Positions 18,336-26,213 are shown, counted from the stretch's first letter. The stretch: DNA of 64,000 nucleotides from Bacillota bacterium (GCA_023411575.1 JAEYOP010000016.1:427658-491657), one strand, 5' to 3'. Numbers and translations: made by a program. Notes: generated from the sequence alone by a model not told the origin.

Positions 18336-18713
18336 CTACGCCTCTATAACGGCATACGCCACGGCATATTCACCACAGTGGGAAACGCTGACGTCCATGC
18401 TCTTTGCGCCCATGGCGTCATAGCGCTCCTTTGCCCCGGACGTCAACACCGCATGGGGCTTGCCCTTCTCATCATTGACGATTTCGATATGCTTCCAGCC
18501 CACGCCGTCCCCCATGCCTGTTCCCAGCGCCTTCATCACCGCTTCCTTGGCGGCGAACCGGGCGGCGTAGCTTTCATATTTCGCCTTTTTTCTCTTTTCG
18601 CAGTAAGCGGTCTCCCGCTCGGTAAAAACCCTGTCCCGGAAGCCTTCCACCTGGTCGATGGAGTGCCCGATCCGTTCTATCTCAATTATGTCAACACCGC
18701 AGAATATAGCCAT
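18336..18713 (-). CDS. acpS: Holo-[acyl-carrier-protein] synthase
   Basis: 125 residues, the normal AcpS length. This cytoplasmic enzyme transfers 4'-phosphopantetheine from CoA to acyl carrier protein. Family motifs are the N-terminal GVDIIEIERI with its metal-binding aspartate and the central FAAKEAVMKALG with the second acidic ligand, followed by VSVSHCGEYAVAYAV. Start ATG 18713 lies 11 bases after the FapA stop without a strong ribosome site of its own, which suggests coupled translation. In many Bacillota acpS stands near unrelated conserved genes, so its position says little about function. Confidence 0.96.
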   Translation of the reverse strand: MAIFCGVDIIEIERIGHSIDQVEGFRDRVFTERETAYCEKRKKAKYESYAARFAAKEAVMKALGTGMGDGVGWKHIEIVNDEKGKPHAVLTSGAKERYDAMGAKSMDVSVSHCGEYAVAYAVIEA

Positions 18714-18724
18714 AATATCGTCTT

Positions 18725-20314
18725 TTAAAGCTCCTTCATCTGTCCGTCCTGCACGTAATAGCTCGTACTCAGGATCGGCTTGTTCACTTCCCGGATCATC
18801 TTCCGGATCTCCAGCAGGGTATTGGGATAAACCTTTTTCAAGATCGAGATCTCCCCTTCGCCATGGGTCCGCAAATAGCCCGTCAGAGCCTTCCGCTCCT
18901 CTTCCAGCTTCTTGATCCGGTCCTTTATCTCAAAATACTCCTCCCGGATTCTTTCATAAACCGCCTTCTGTTCCCGGGTAAGACCGGATGCATTGCTGTA
19001 TACGGAAACCTCCATCTTCGCTTTGGCAAGATCCACCCTCAGCGTATCCAGTTGATTGATGATCTGATCCAACTGAGCCTTCATCACTCGCCTGTCAAAG
19101 CCGGCAACGCTGATCACGGTCCGCTTCTCGCTGGTAGAGCCGATGATGGACGCAACCACCCGGATTTCCGCTTCTATGGTTCCGCCGAGGATCTGCCCCT
19201 TCGGAGAGTCCAGGACGACTTCCTTGGCCTTGATGTTGCTGTTCAGGCAGTAAAAGCCGATGTGCACGCTGCCCTCGCAGATGATGGTGGCATCCGCCAC
19301 GAATTTGGTATAGATGTTGTTCTTGCTGCGGATGACCGCTTTATTGTTGCCCGCGATCCCGCCCTTGATGAAAACGCTCCCGCCGTTGCTGCAAATATCC
19401 TTGACGCCGCCGATGCCGTAATCCCCGAGGATCTCGATGTCCTTGCTGGCCGCCACCGAAAAGCTATCCTCGATCGTCCCTTTGACGGTCAGAAACCCGT
19501 CAAAATCAATATTGCCCGTTTTGAAATCGATATTTCCCGTAATCTCCAGATGGTTGGAAACGCCGATCCGGTCCCCGTCATAGTGGACGGCTCCATTGGT
19601 CATGGAATAGAGGGTCGTTACGCCGTTGGCGTAAACCTCCCGGACGGTGTGCTTGTCGTAAAGCAGGGGGATGTCCTTGCCCGGTATGGGCAGGATGGTG
19701 CTTCCCTTGACGGTTTTGCCGGGGTAGCCCTCCGTCGGGTCCGTTTTTTCCCCCAGCCAGTCCCCTATGGAAACCCGGTTTATCAGGTTCAGCTCATAAT
19801 GGTCTACGTTGCCGTCCTCCTTGGCCTCCGGCTTGACCTCCTTCAGTTCGTACATCCGGATCTGCGAATCCTCCCCGTTGATGGGGGGATTTCCTTCGGC
19901 CACGAGCACGGGCGTGTTGTTGACCATTTTATTCAAAATCACGTTGTTTTTGATTCCGTAAGTGATGCCCATATCCTTGAGCTTCCGGAGGATTTCCTTG
20001 AAAAGATCCGCGCGCTTGGAGCCCGTCAGTTCGTTGTCGTCCACGCAAAGGGTTACATACGCCTTCAGATCGTCCTCCGCAAGCTCGGCCGAAATTCTTT
20101 CCTTTTTGGCCGCAAAAAGCTCGGGCGCTCTCGGGGCGTTGACAAGTGCGTTGCGGACGGCCATGATGCTGGTGACCTTGATCTCGGGATAATCCAGGAG
20201 GATCCGGTTGAATTGCTCAAGCGACATGCCTTTTCGGAAGGACTGGATGTAATATCCGTCCTGCATTTTGATAATGGCAATATATTCCGACGAATAAACT
20301 ACGTTTCCCTGCAT
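18725..20314 (-). CDS. FapA-family (DUF342) protein
   Basis: 529 residues of the DUF342/FapA family. The central part (about 165-400) has the Gly/Asn/Ile-spaced repeats of a right-handed beta-helix (for example GNIDFKTGNIDFDGFLTVKG). A C-terminal coiled coil follows (about 405-490). Members are described as flagellar assembly or polymer-associated proteins; no flagellar gene occurs in the window, so the role here is open. Start ATG 20314 follows AAGGAG at seven bases. A structured leader (20469-20542) lies upstream. It heads the minus-strand run FapA-acpS-phosphoesterase-YhaN-NlpC. Confidence 0.9.
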   Translation of the reverse strand: MQGNVVYSSEYIAIIKMQDGYYIQSFRKGMSLEQFNRILLDYPEIKVTSIMAVRNALVNAPRAPELFAAKKERISAELAEDDLKAYVTLCVDDNELTGSKRADLFKEILRKLKDMGITYGIKNNVILNKMVNNTPVLVAEGNPPINGEDSQIRMYELKEVKPEAKEDGNVDHYELNLINRVSIGDWLGEKTDPTEGYPGKTVKGSTILPIPGKDIPLLYDKHTVREVYANGVTTLYSMTNGAVHYDGDRIGVSNHLEITGNIDFKTGNIDFDGFLTVKGTIEDSFSVAASKDIEILGDYGIGGVKDICSNGGSVFIKGGIAGNNKAVIRSKNNIYTKFVADATIICEGSVHIGFYCLNSNIKAKEVVLDSPKGQILGGTIEAEIRVVASIIGSTSEKRTVISVAGFDRRVMKAQLDQIINQLDTLRVDLAKAKMEVSVYSNASGLTREQKAVYERIREEYFEIKDRIKKLEEERKALTGYLRTHGEGEISILKKVYPNTLLEIRKMIREVNKPILSTSYYVQDGQMKEL

Positions 20315-20468
20315 CGTTGTTCTCCTTAGGGTCGGCTAAGACATTTTGTTTTAACGAGCCCTGAGCTTTCGTATCGGTTAATGAATAGGAAATAATTTCA
20401 ATCTAACTAGTAATTCGACATTTTCTTACTTTATCCTTCTTTTGGCCTCATGAAATCAAAATCTCAAG

Positions 20469-20542
20469 GGCATGGAGCCCCTTCGCTAGTGTAATTTGCC
20501 TACGCAAAATACACCGTATTTACGGCAAGATGGCACTATGCC
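20469..20542 (-). other. Possible structured leader RNA of the FapA gene
   Basis: In the 325-base gap between genes, 20469-20479 and 20532-20542 form an imperfect terminal helix (9 of 11 paired). TTGCC (20496-20500) pairs with GGCAA (20524-20528), and CCGT/ACGG (20514-20525) makes a small inner hairpin. This nested set lies between the upstream operon's terminator and the FapA start, so it would sit in the FapA 5' leader. It matches no riboswitch class I recognise. The rest of the gap shows nothing else clear. Confidence 0.35.
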
Positions 20543-20550
20543 AGTTAATA

Positions 20551-20578
20551 AAAAGGACAGATACCTATACCTGTCCTT
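20551..20578 (-). terminator. Rho-independent terminator of the AAA/PspA operon
   Basis: AAGGACAG (20553-20560) pairs with CTGTCCTT (20571-20578). Read on the minus strand the stem is followed by TTTTATT. It lies downstream of the membrane coiled-coil gene ending at 20640. Confidence 0.7.
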
Positions 20579-20608
20579 CTCTGCCGCATTTGCCTTATTC
20601 GTGATTCA

Positions 20609-20638
20609 GAGCAACCGAAAACGGAATTTCGGTTGCTC
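20609..20638. repeat. Palindromic repeat directly after the coiled-coil gene
   Basis: A perfect 12-bp stem (20609-20620 with 20627-20638) and a six-base loop ACGGAA, with core CCGAAA/TTTCGG. It begins two bases past the stop at 20640. A similar CCGAA core with a TTCCG loop recurs at 53289-53332 and at the ends of the 24054-24212 element, so it may belong to one dispersed family. Confidence 0.55.
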
Positions 20639-20639
20639 C

Positions 20640-21464
20640 TTAATGCCTGATCCTGCTCTTGCGTCTGTCCTCCAGGACGGTATCCAGCGCTTCCGCTTCA
20701 TTGACCGCCGTTTCCAGTTCCTCGAGCATGTTTTCGTTTTCGATGCTGGACATGATCTGGTGCTTGAACATATTAACCGTGCTTTCCATATAATCCAGCT
20801 TCGCGCCAATCCGCTCCAGTTCCTTCTTCTCGTCCTTCATCCGGTTGATCAGCTTTTCGTCCATTTCGATGATTTTCCGCACATCGTCGGCCATCCGGGC
20901 GTCTTTGGCGAAGCTCAGCTTCCGGTTGTTGGTATTGATCCTGGCGGCAACGGCGCTGACATCAACGGCATTCAGTTCCCTGCTCCGGATGCAGAAATTG
21001 TTCAACAGCTTGAGATACGCCGTCACCAGGCTCAGCGTCTGCTCTACGATCCTTTCCTTGAGGTAGCTGTGCTCCCCTGTGGAATAGGAGTTGAAGATGT
21101 CGTTCTTATCCTCCATCACCTTTTTGAGCTTCTGGAGGTAGGTGCTGTTCGTATTCCTCCGGGCGTCGCTCGAAAGCCTGTTGGCCTGGCGGTTCAGCTC
21201 GCGGATGTTGCGGACCTTCTCCTTGCGGTTGAACTCCTCGTGGAACTGCTTGCTCATAAGGGATTGAAGCACAAAGGCAACATATACGGCAAGCCCGCCG
21301 GAAAACGCCGCGGCGTCCGGCAGCGCCACGTTATATCCGAACAGGGTCGGAAACGCCGTCGGATCGCTGAGCATGGCGGCCACTATCATTGCCGCAGCCA
21401 ATATGGCCAGATTTCTGAATTTAAAAAATGCACTTGCTACCAATCTGCCTCTCATAAGGTTCAA
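20640..21464 (-). CDS. Membrane-anchored coiled-coil protein of unknown function
   Basis: 274 residues. Two hydrophobic helices (about 13-34 and 52-70) form an N-terminal hairpin. The remainder is a long, mostly helical, charged cytoplasmic region with heptad character (about 75-274). The likely start is TTG 21464: GAGG lies eight bases upstream, whereas ATG 21455 is 17 bases away. The gene starts 12 bases after the PspA-like stop, and is the last of the AAA-PspA operon before a terminator. I do not recognise the family. The layout suggests a membrane anchor or regulator for the PspA-like protein. Confidence 0.85.
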   Translation of the reverse strand: MNLMRGRLVASAFFKFRNLAILAAAMIVAAMLSDPTAFPTLFGYNVALPDAAAFSGGLAVYVAFVLQSLMSKQFHEEFNRKEKVRNIRELNRQANRLSSDARRNTNSTYLQKLKKVMEDKNDIFNSYSTGEHSYLKERIVEQTLSLVTAYLKLLNNFCIRSRELNAVDVSAVAARINTNNRKLSFAKDARMADDVRKIIEMDEKLINRMKDEKKELERIGAKLDYMESTVNMFKHQIMSSIENENMLEELETAVNEAEALDTVLEDRRKSRIRH

Positions 21465-21476
21465 ACACCCATCCTC

Positions 21477-22205
21477 TTACTGCGAAACCTTGTTTTCCGC
21501 TTTTTCCTTTACTTCGAAGCCCTGCTCGCTGCCGAGCATAGCCTCCGCCCTTGCTCTGGCCCTGTCCCTGGCGGAATTCATATCCAGCCTCTTGAGCTTC
21601 ATCTCCATATTGGTGTCGCCCAGGGATTCCACCGCGTTTGCGCGGGCCGTCTTCTTGTTGACGAGCTCTCTGGCCCTGTCCATGCTTTCATTGACATTGC
21701 CGACCGTATTGTTTTTGGAAGTATATCTGGCATTGACCGAGTTGATATTCTCCCGGAGCTGGGCCATCTTGGCCTGGGATTTCAAGGTCTTGAGCTCGTT
21801 GAGCTTTGCATTCATCTCGGACTCGAAGATCTTGTAGTCCTCCCGGATTCTCGCCACTTCGGCCATCGCCGTATCGTAAGTCGCCTTGTGGGTGTCGTAG
21901 GTGGCCTGGTATTCTTCCTCCTGCATGAGAATTTCAATCAGGATATCCTTGTCGCCCTGCTTCTGCGCGGCTTCCACTCTTGCCTTCACCGCCATCAGGT
22001 TCTTCTCGGCGTTTTTCATTTCAATCTTGATCATTTCCGCGTTGGTCTGAATGTCGAGAATCTGCTGTTCCGCTTCCTTCCTTGCCCTGTCGATCTGAAG
22101 CTTGATATCCTCAAACAGAAGTTCCGGGTTCCTTTCTTCCACACCCCCGACAAAAAGTCCGAAAAATCCTCTGATCAATGCGCCCAATCTGCTAAATAAA
22201 CCCAT
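21477..22205 (-). CDS. PspA/IM30-family (ESCRT-III-like) protein
   Basis: 242 residues of almost continuous alpha helix. The N-terminal amphipathic segment MGLFSRLGALIRGFFG is followed by PELLFEDIKLQID and long charged helices typical of PspA/Vipp1. Start ATG 22205 follows GGGGAGG at eight bases. PspA and Vipp1 are established members of the ESCRT-III superfamily that polymerise on membranes and protect or remodel them. The gene lies between a Cdc48/Vps4-like AAA ATPase (upstream, 116-base gap) and a membrane coiled-coil gene (12-base gap). The homology is from visible pattern only; a PspA-like fold is likely rather than proven. Confidence 0.82.
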   Translation of the reverse strand: MGLFSRLGALIRGFFGLFVGGVEERNPELLFEDIKLQIDRARKEAEQQILDIQTNAEMIKIEMKNAEKNLMAVKARVEAAQKQGDKDILIEILMQEEEYQATYDTHKATYDTAMAEVARIREDYKIFESEMNAKLNELKTLKSQAKMAQLRENINSVNARYTSKNNTVGNVNESMDRARELVNKKTARANAVESLGDTNMEMKLKRLDMNSARDRARARAEAMLGSEQGFEVKEKAENKVSQ

Positions 22206-22321
22206 ATTAATAGCCTCCCCGCAATTATTTTGAATCTTGTCGCGTCCAATTTCTGTATATTTATAATTTATAATAAATACTACCCGTTGTAAAGCGTTTA
22301 CCGGTGCAATTTGCAGCCGGT

Positions 22322-23962
22322 TTATCCTCTTTCGTCGGAAATCGTGTTGTTGTCCAGCAAGCCCTTGTATTTTTCCGGAAGCAGGTCCTTGTCGTCGCAC
22401 TCCTCAATGGCCAGCATGGTCATGAACTGGACCTGCTGCGTGCTCGGACGGCAGCGCTTGATCGCCTCCTCCAGGATCGCCGCCGTCAGCGTGGTATCCT
22501 CCACGTCGTCTTCATTGGCAATCTCGTAAGCCTTCCTCACAACGGTCTCGATCTCCGCGCCGGTGTAATTCTCCGTCCCCTCCGCAAACCGGGAAAAATC
22601 CTCCACATCCGTCTCAAAGCCGTATTTCTTTATAATCAGCCGGAAGATTTCCCCGCGTTCCTGCCCGTCCGGCAGGAGAATGGGAATCTTCTTGTCAAAC
22701 CGGCCCGCCCTCTTCAAAGCCGGATCGATCAGGTCCGGCCGGTTGGTGGCCGCAATGAAAATAACCTTGCCCCTATTATTAGTATTACCGGTAAATTGTA
22801 AAAATTCACTGAATATATTCCTGCTTACCCCGCTGTCTCCGCTGTCTCCCCTGCGGAAGGCCGTGTCGATCTCGTCCACGAAGACGATGACGGGCTGCTG
22901 GGACTGGGCGCCCAACAGGCACTTTTTAAAATTCTTCTCGCTCTCCCCCACATATTGCCCCAGGATGCGGGACATGTCGATCTTGACGCAGTTGAAGCCG
23001 CTGGCCTTGGCAAGGGCGTTCACCAGCAGCGTCTTGCCGGTGCCCGAGGGGCCGCAGAGCAGGATGCCCATGGGCACTCTCCGGAGGTCTCCCTTCAGAA
23101 TCGGCTGGACAATGTTCTTCAGCAGGAAGTTTTTCGCCTTGTCCATGCCGCCGATATTCTCAAACCCGATCTCCGGGTAGATGAATTCCAGCACGTCGCC
23201 GTATTCCTTCTGGAGCACGGAATGCTTTTTGTCCTTGATAAACTCAAAGCTGACGGGCACATCCTCCGCTTCCGCCTTGAGCTTGATGTCCTTGATGGAC
23301 TTTTTGCTGAGGCCGGAGGAAAGCTTGGCGAACTCGTCCACCGTAATATTCGTTTTTACGGCTTCATCCTTCAGCAGGTACCGGATGTATTCGCTGCGCT
23401 GGGCCTCGTCCGGCAGCCCCACCAGGACCGGCTCGATCCGGTAGGAGGACTTGAGCAGCTCCCGGCTTACGTCCGCCAGGTTGTCCGCCAGCATGAGGAT
23501 GCTGCTGCCCACGGAGGAAATCTTCGCGTTCACCGACCATTCGCAGATCCAGATCAATGCCACTCGTTCTTCCACCGACATGCTTGCGATGTCCCCGGAA
23601 GGAATGATTTTCTCGATATGATCGATAAACAGGACCATTTTGGTATTCTTCAGCGCCTTGTCAATAAAGGGGAAAATCCTCGAAGGCATTGAATTCATCA
23701 AATTGACCGCCTCATTGGACGTGATGATGTTGAATTCCTTTTCCATCCCCGCGTCGAAAAACGTCAGTCCCCTGGAAATATCATAGAAGGCGACGATGCC
23801 GAAGCCTCTCTGCTTGATGAATTCCTCGTAGATGTACCGGTCCATGTACCGGTAATTGTCTACCAGATCGCGGACATTGAAATAGAATAAAAATTCGTGG
23901 GAAATCCCCGATTTGTACTTGCTTAAAAACCCGTCGTACCAAAAAGTCCCTGAAGACACCAT
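22322..23962 (-). CDS. Cdc48/Vps4-like AAA ATPase with degenerate first domain
   Basis: 546 residues. Residues about 1-240 look like an inactive ATPase-like domain, with a Walker B-like MVLFIDH near 109-115 but no Walker A. Residues about 262-505 are a classical AAA domain: Walker A GPSGTGKT 304-311, aromatic pore loop with Tyr337 (GQYVGES), Walker B VIVFVDEID 358-366, sensor AATN 404-407 and arginine fingers Arg418 and Arg421. An acidic tail follows. No membrane helix or protease domain is present, so it is not FtsH. GGAGGGG precedes the start; GTG at the second codon is a possible alternative. As first gene of the operon it probably acts on the PspA-like product. Confidence 0.92.
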   Translation of the reverse strand: MVSSGTFWYDGFLSKYKSGISHEFLFYFNVRDLVDNYRYMDRYIYEEFIKQRGFGIVAFYDISRGLTFFDAGMEKEFNIITSNEAVNLMNSMPSRIFPFIDKALKNTKMVLFIDHIEKIIPSGDIASMSVEERVALIWICEWSVNAKISSVGSSILMLADNLADVSRELLKSSYRIEPVLVGLPDEAQRSEYIRYLLKDEAVKTNITVDEFAKLSSGLSKKSIKDIKLKAEAEDVPVSFEFIKDKKHSVLQKEYGDVLEFIYPEIGFENIGGMDKAKNFLLKNIVQPILKGDLRRVPMGILLCGPSGTGKTLLVNALAKASGFNCVKIDMSRILGQYVGESEKNFKKCLLGAQSQQPVIVFVDEIDTAFRRGDSGDSGVSRNIFSEFLQFTGNTNNRGKVIFIAATNRPDLIDPALKRAGRFDKKIPILLPDGQERGEIFRLIIKKYGFETDVEDFSRFAEGTENYTGAEIETVVRKAYEIANEDDVEDTTLTAAILEEAIKRCRPSTQQVQFMTMLAIEECDDKDLLPEKYKGLLDNNTISDERG

Positions 23963-23989
23963 AACCCCTCCGTTTCATCGTTCCTAAGA

Positions 23990-24018
23990 ATTATACGTCA
24001 GATAACAATAAATGTTTA
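23990..24018 (-). promoter_or_regulatory. Candidate promoter of the AAA/PspA operon
   Basis: On the minus strand TAAACA (24013-24018), 17 bases, then TATAAT (23990-23995), about 28 bases before the AAA start. The -10 is perfect, the -35 weak, so an activator may be needed. Confidence 0.5.
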
Positions 24019-24053
24019 TCATTTTTTGCACAAAGTCGGCAAATAATACGGTA

Positions 24054-24212
24054 AGGAATGATCGAATCCTAAAAACGGATTCTCGAGCGAGGGATTTTTC
24101 GTCCTTACAAGGCGGAGGAAGGCGCAATAATTGTTTTATTGCAACTGACGACAACGCTGTAAGGGCGGAAAATAACCGCTCCAGAACCGGAATTTATGAT
24201 TCGGTTATTCCT
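24054..24212. repeat. 159-bp long imperfect palindrome (MITE-like or structured RNA)
   Basis: The ends AGGAATGATCGAATC and GATTCGGTTATTCCT are near-perfect inverted repeats. Inside, a stretch running up to GTCCTTAC (ending about 24098) and a stretch starting at GTAAGGGCGG pair again. The centre GCAATAATTGTTTTATTGC closes a small hairpin. The whole can fold into one long stem. It fills most of the 293-base gap between the AAA operon and the copper-chaperone-like gene and has no credible coding content. It could be a non-autonomous mobile repeat or a regulatory RNA. Confidence 0.6.
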
Positions 24213-24255
24213 AAAGGTTCACAAAGCCCGAAAATGAACATCCGGAGGATTATAA

Positions 24256-24462
24256 ATGGAAACAACGTTCACTGTGCCATCCATCACCTGCAGCATCTGC
24301 TCGAACCGGATCAAATCCGAGCTGGGCACCATGGCAGGCATTGAAGGCATTGATATCGATTTGAAATCGCAAACGGTCAAGGTATCCTACAATCAGGCTC
24401 AATACCAGCCCCGGGACATCCGGAGCAAAATCGCGGACATGGGCTACGAGGTACTGCAGTAA
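24256..24462 (+). CDS. Heavy-metal-associated (HMA) domain protein, CopZ-like
   Basis: 68 residues, a complete single HMA domain. The metal site is TCSICSNRI, a CxxC motif (Cys13, Cys16) at the expected position after the first strand. The usual beta-alpha-beta-beta-alpha-beta pattern follows. Such proteins carry Cu(I) or related ions to P-type ATPases or regulators. Start ATG 24256 has CGGAGG upstream and a terminator follows the stop. No copper ATPase or CsoR-like gene is nearby, so it is an orphan; partner and metal are inferred. Confidence 0.9.
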   Translation: METTFTVPSITCSICSNRIKSELGTMAGIEGIDIDLKSQTVKVSYNQAQYQPRDIRSKIADMGYEVLQ

Positions 24463-24468
24463 AGCTGA

Positions 24469-24495
24469 GGGGGCGCAAGGCCCCCGTCCGTTTTT
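24469..24495 (+). terminator. Terminator of the HMA gene
   Basis: GGGGGC (24469-24474) pairs with GCCCCC (24480-24485), and TTTTT follows at 24491-24495. It lies seven bases after the HMA stop and against the convergent GntR gene. Confidence 0.8.
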
Positions 24496-25179
24496 CTACA
24501 CCATCTGGTTCCTTTTGACGGACCGGATGATGGTTTCCTCCTGGTTCTTGATATGCCTCTGCGCAGACTGCATGGCCGCCCTGGAATCCCGGCGGGAGAT
24601 CGCCTCGTAAATCTCGGTGTGTTCCCGGATCAGGTCCTTCGAGCTGCTGTAATCCTTGATGTAAATGACCCGGAAGCGCTGCACCTGCTCCCGCAGGTTG
24701 TTGCTGATCTGGATCAGCTTGTCGTTCCTCGAGGAACGGTAGATGATGTCATGGAACTCGACGTCTTTTTTAATCAGCCCCTGCATGTTCTCCTTCTCAA
24801 TATAGCCTGAGAACTGGGTAAGCAGATGCTTGAGCTCTTTGATCTCCTCGTCGGTTATACGCTCGGCGGAAAGGGACGAGGCAAGGCCGTCCAATGTCGC
24901 CCTCAGTTCAAGGACATCCATGATATCCTTTACGGAAAGGTCCGCCACATGGGCGCCCTTTCTCGGCAGCATTTCCACCAGGCCCTCCAGTTCCAGCTTT
25001 CTTATGGCTTCCCGGACCGGCGTCCTGCTGACGCCCATTTTGTCGGCCAGCTGGACTTCCATGAGCCTCTCCCCCGGCTTCAGTTCCCCTACTATGATAG
25101 CCTCCCTGAGGGTGTTGAAAATCACTTCCCTCAAAGGCTTGTAATCATTCAGATTGACTTTGGATAATTTCCCGGGCAT
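24496..25179 (-). CDS. GntR-family (FadR subfamily) transcription regulator
   Basis: 227 residues. An N-terminal winged helix (about 12-80) has the signature GERLMEVQLADKMGVSRTPV and REAIRKLELEGLV. A C-terminal all-helical FCD ligand domain follows (about 85-220), starting at VLELRATLDGLA. Start ATG 25179 follows AAGGAG. FCD regulators usually sense organic acids or sugar acids. The gene lies 78 bases after ispE in the same direction; no catabolic target is adjacent, so its regulon is unknown. Confidence 0.92.
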   Translation of the reverse strand: MPGKLSKVNLNDYKPLREVIFNTLREAIIVGELKPGERLMEVQLADKMGVSRTPVREAIRKLELEGLVEMLPRKGAHVADLSVKDIMDVLELRATLDGLASSLSAERITDEEIKELKHLLTQFSGYIEKENMQGLIKKDVEFHDIIYRSSRNDKLIQISNNLREQVQRFRVIYIKDYSSSKDLIREHTEIYEAISRRDSRAAMQSAQRHIKNQEETIIRSVKRNQMV

Positions 25180-25256
25180 TTTTGTACCACTCCTTCCCTA
25201 TCATTGGCTGTCTTCAATATGGTATTGCATTCAAAGCTATCAATTTCTTTTCCGCT

Positions 25257-26213
25257 TTACAGCGCACTTCCGCCCGTTGTTTTTGTGCGGAAGCACTGCC
25301 ACCGCTTGTCCGCGGCCAGCTTCTCAAAAGCAGCCGCGGCCGTCCGGCTGTCTTCAAACAGGCCGAATGCCGTGGGACCGCTACCGCTCATCATGCTGCC
25401 GCAAGCGCCGTATTTCAGGAGCTTGTCCTTGGCCTGCCGGACAACATCGTACCGGGGTATGGTCACCTTTTCCAGGACATTCTTCATATTGGCGGCGACC
25501 CCTTTGATGTCCCGCGCTTCCAGCGCACGCTTCAGCAACTCCGTATCCGGTCTGTCCGGGCCGGAAATCTCCGCTGTCTTCAGATTCCCGTAAACCCAGG
25601 CCGTCGAAACCCCTACCCTGGGTTTCACCAGCACGACCTCCACGCCGCTGAAATCCGGCAGGGCCGTCAGCCGCTCGCCAATCCCCTCGGCCAGTCTCGT
25701 ACCGCCTTCCACACAGTACGGAACATCCGCCCCGATCTGCCTGCCGAGCCGTTTCAGTTCCTCGTTCCCGAGTCCGAGGGAAAACAGTTCGTTTACTCCC
25801 CTCAGCACCGCGGCCGCATCGCTGCTGCCCCCGGCCAGTCCCGCCGCCACGGGGATACGTTTGACGATCTTTATTTTAATACCGCTTTTCATGCCGAATG
25901 TATTTTTCAGCAGCTCCGCCGCTTTCCATGCCGTATTCGTCCTGTCCTCCGGCACCCACCTGCGGGTTCCATCTCCTGGAGCCTGCCCGCCGGCTGTGCC
26001 TTCCGGAACCGGCTCGCTGGTTCCGTATTTCGGAACCGGCCCGCTGCCGCATTCCAGCACGATCCCCTCCGGTATGGCCTCTATCCGCACTGTATCATGC
26101 AGCGCTATGGTCTGCATGATCATCCTCAATTCGTGGTATCCGTCCTCCCTTTTGCCGAGCACATCCAGCGAAAGGTTGATTTTGGCATTTGCCGCAAGTT
26201 CCAGCGCCGACAT
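25257..26213 (-). CDS. ispE: 4-diphosphocytidyl-2-C-methyl-D-erythritol kinase
   Basis: 318 residues. A GHMP kinase of the MEP isoprenoid pathway that phosphorylates CDP-methylerythritol with ATP. Motifs: NAKINLSLDVLGKREDGYHEL at the N-terminus, and the Gly-rich ATP loop PVAAGLAGGSSDAAA. Start ATG 26213 is chosen because GAGGTG lies just upstream; an upstream in-frame start at 26246 lacks one. Residues about 57-88 form a Pro/Gly/Glu-rich insertion containing two copies of a P-V-P type motif, absent from the usual enzyme (about 280-290 residues), between a conserved strand and the TNTAWKAAELL helix. It is likely a surface loop. Confidence 0.95.
   Translation of the reverse strand: MSALELAANAKINLSLDVLGKREDGYHELRMIMQTIALHDTVRIEAIPEGIVLECGSGPVPKYGTSEPVPEGTAGGQAPGDGTRRWVPEDRTNTAWKAAELLKNTFGMKSGIKIKIVKRIPVAAGLAGGSSDAAAVLRGVNELFSLGLGNEELKRLGRQIGADVPYCVEGGTRLAEGIGERLTALPDFSGVEVVLVKPRVGVSTAWVYGNLKTAEISGPDRPDTELLKRALEARDIKGVAANMKNVLEKVTIPRYDVVRQAKDKLLKYGACGSMMSGSGPTAFGLFEDSRTAAAAFEKLAADKRWQCFRTKTTGGSAL

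Noticed and set aside
18863..20329. 488-codon plus-strand frame opposite the FapA gene
   Set aside because: Shadow of the DUF342 gene, which has a ribosome site and a beta-helix repeat pattern; the plus product does not.
20380..20400. Possible sigma-D (flagellar) promoter CCGATA upstream of the FapA gene
   Set aside because: On the minus strand the CCGATA word is present, but no TAAA element stands at the required spacing.
20496..22199. 567-codon plus-strand frame opposite the PspA-like and coiled-coil genes
   Set aside because: It runs through the terminator hairpin and is His/Val/Leu-rich nonsense typical of antisense of coiled-coil genes.
22322..23962. FtsH protease identity for the AAA protein
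   Set aside because: No membrane helix and no HExxH zinc-protease domain; the protein ends shortly after the AAA helical lid.
24012..24344. 110-codon plus-strand frame before the HMA gene
   Set aside because: It passes through the 159-bp palindrome and overlaps the HMA gene in another frame; no ribosome site.
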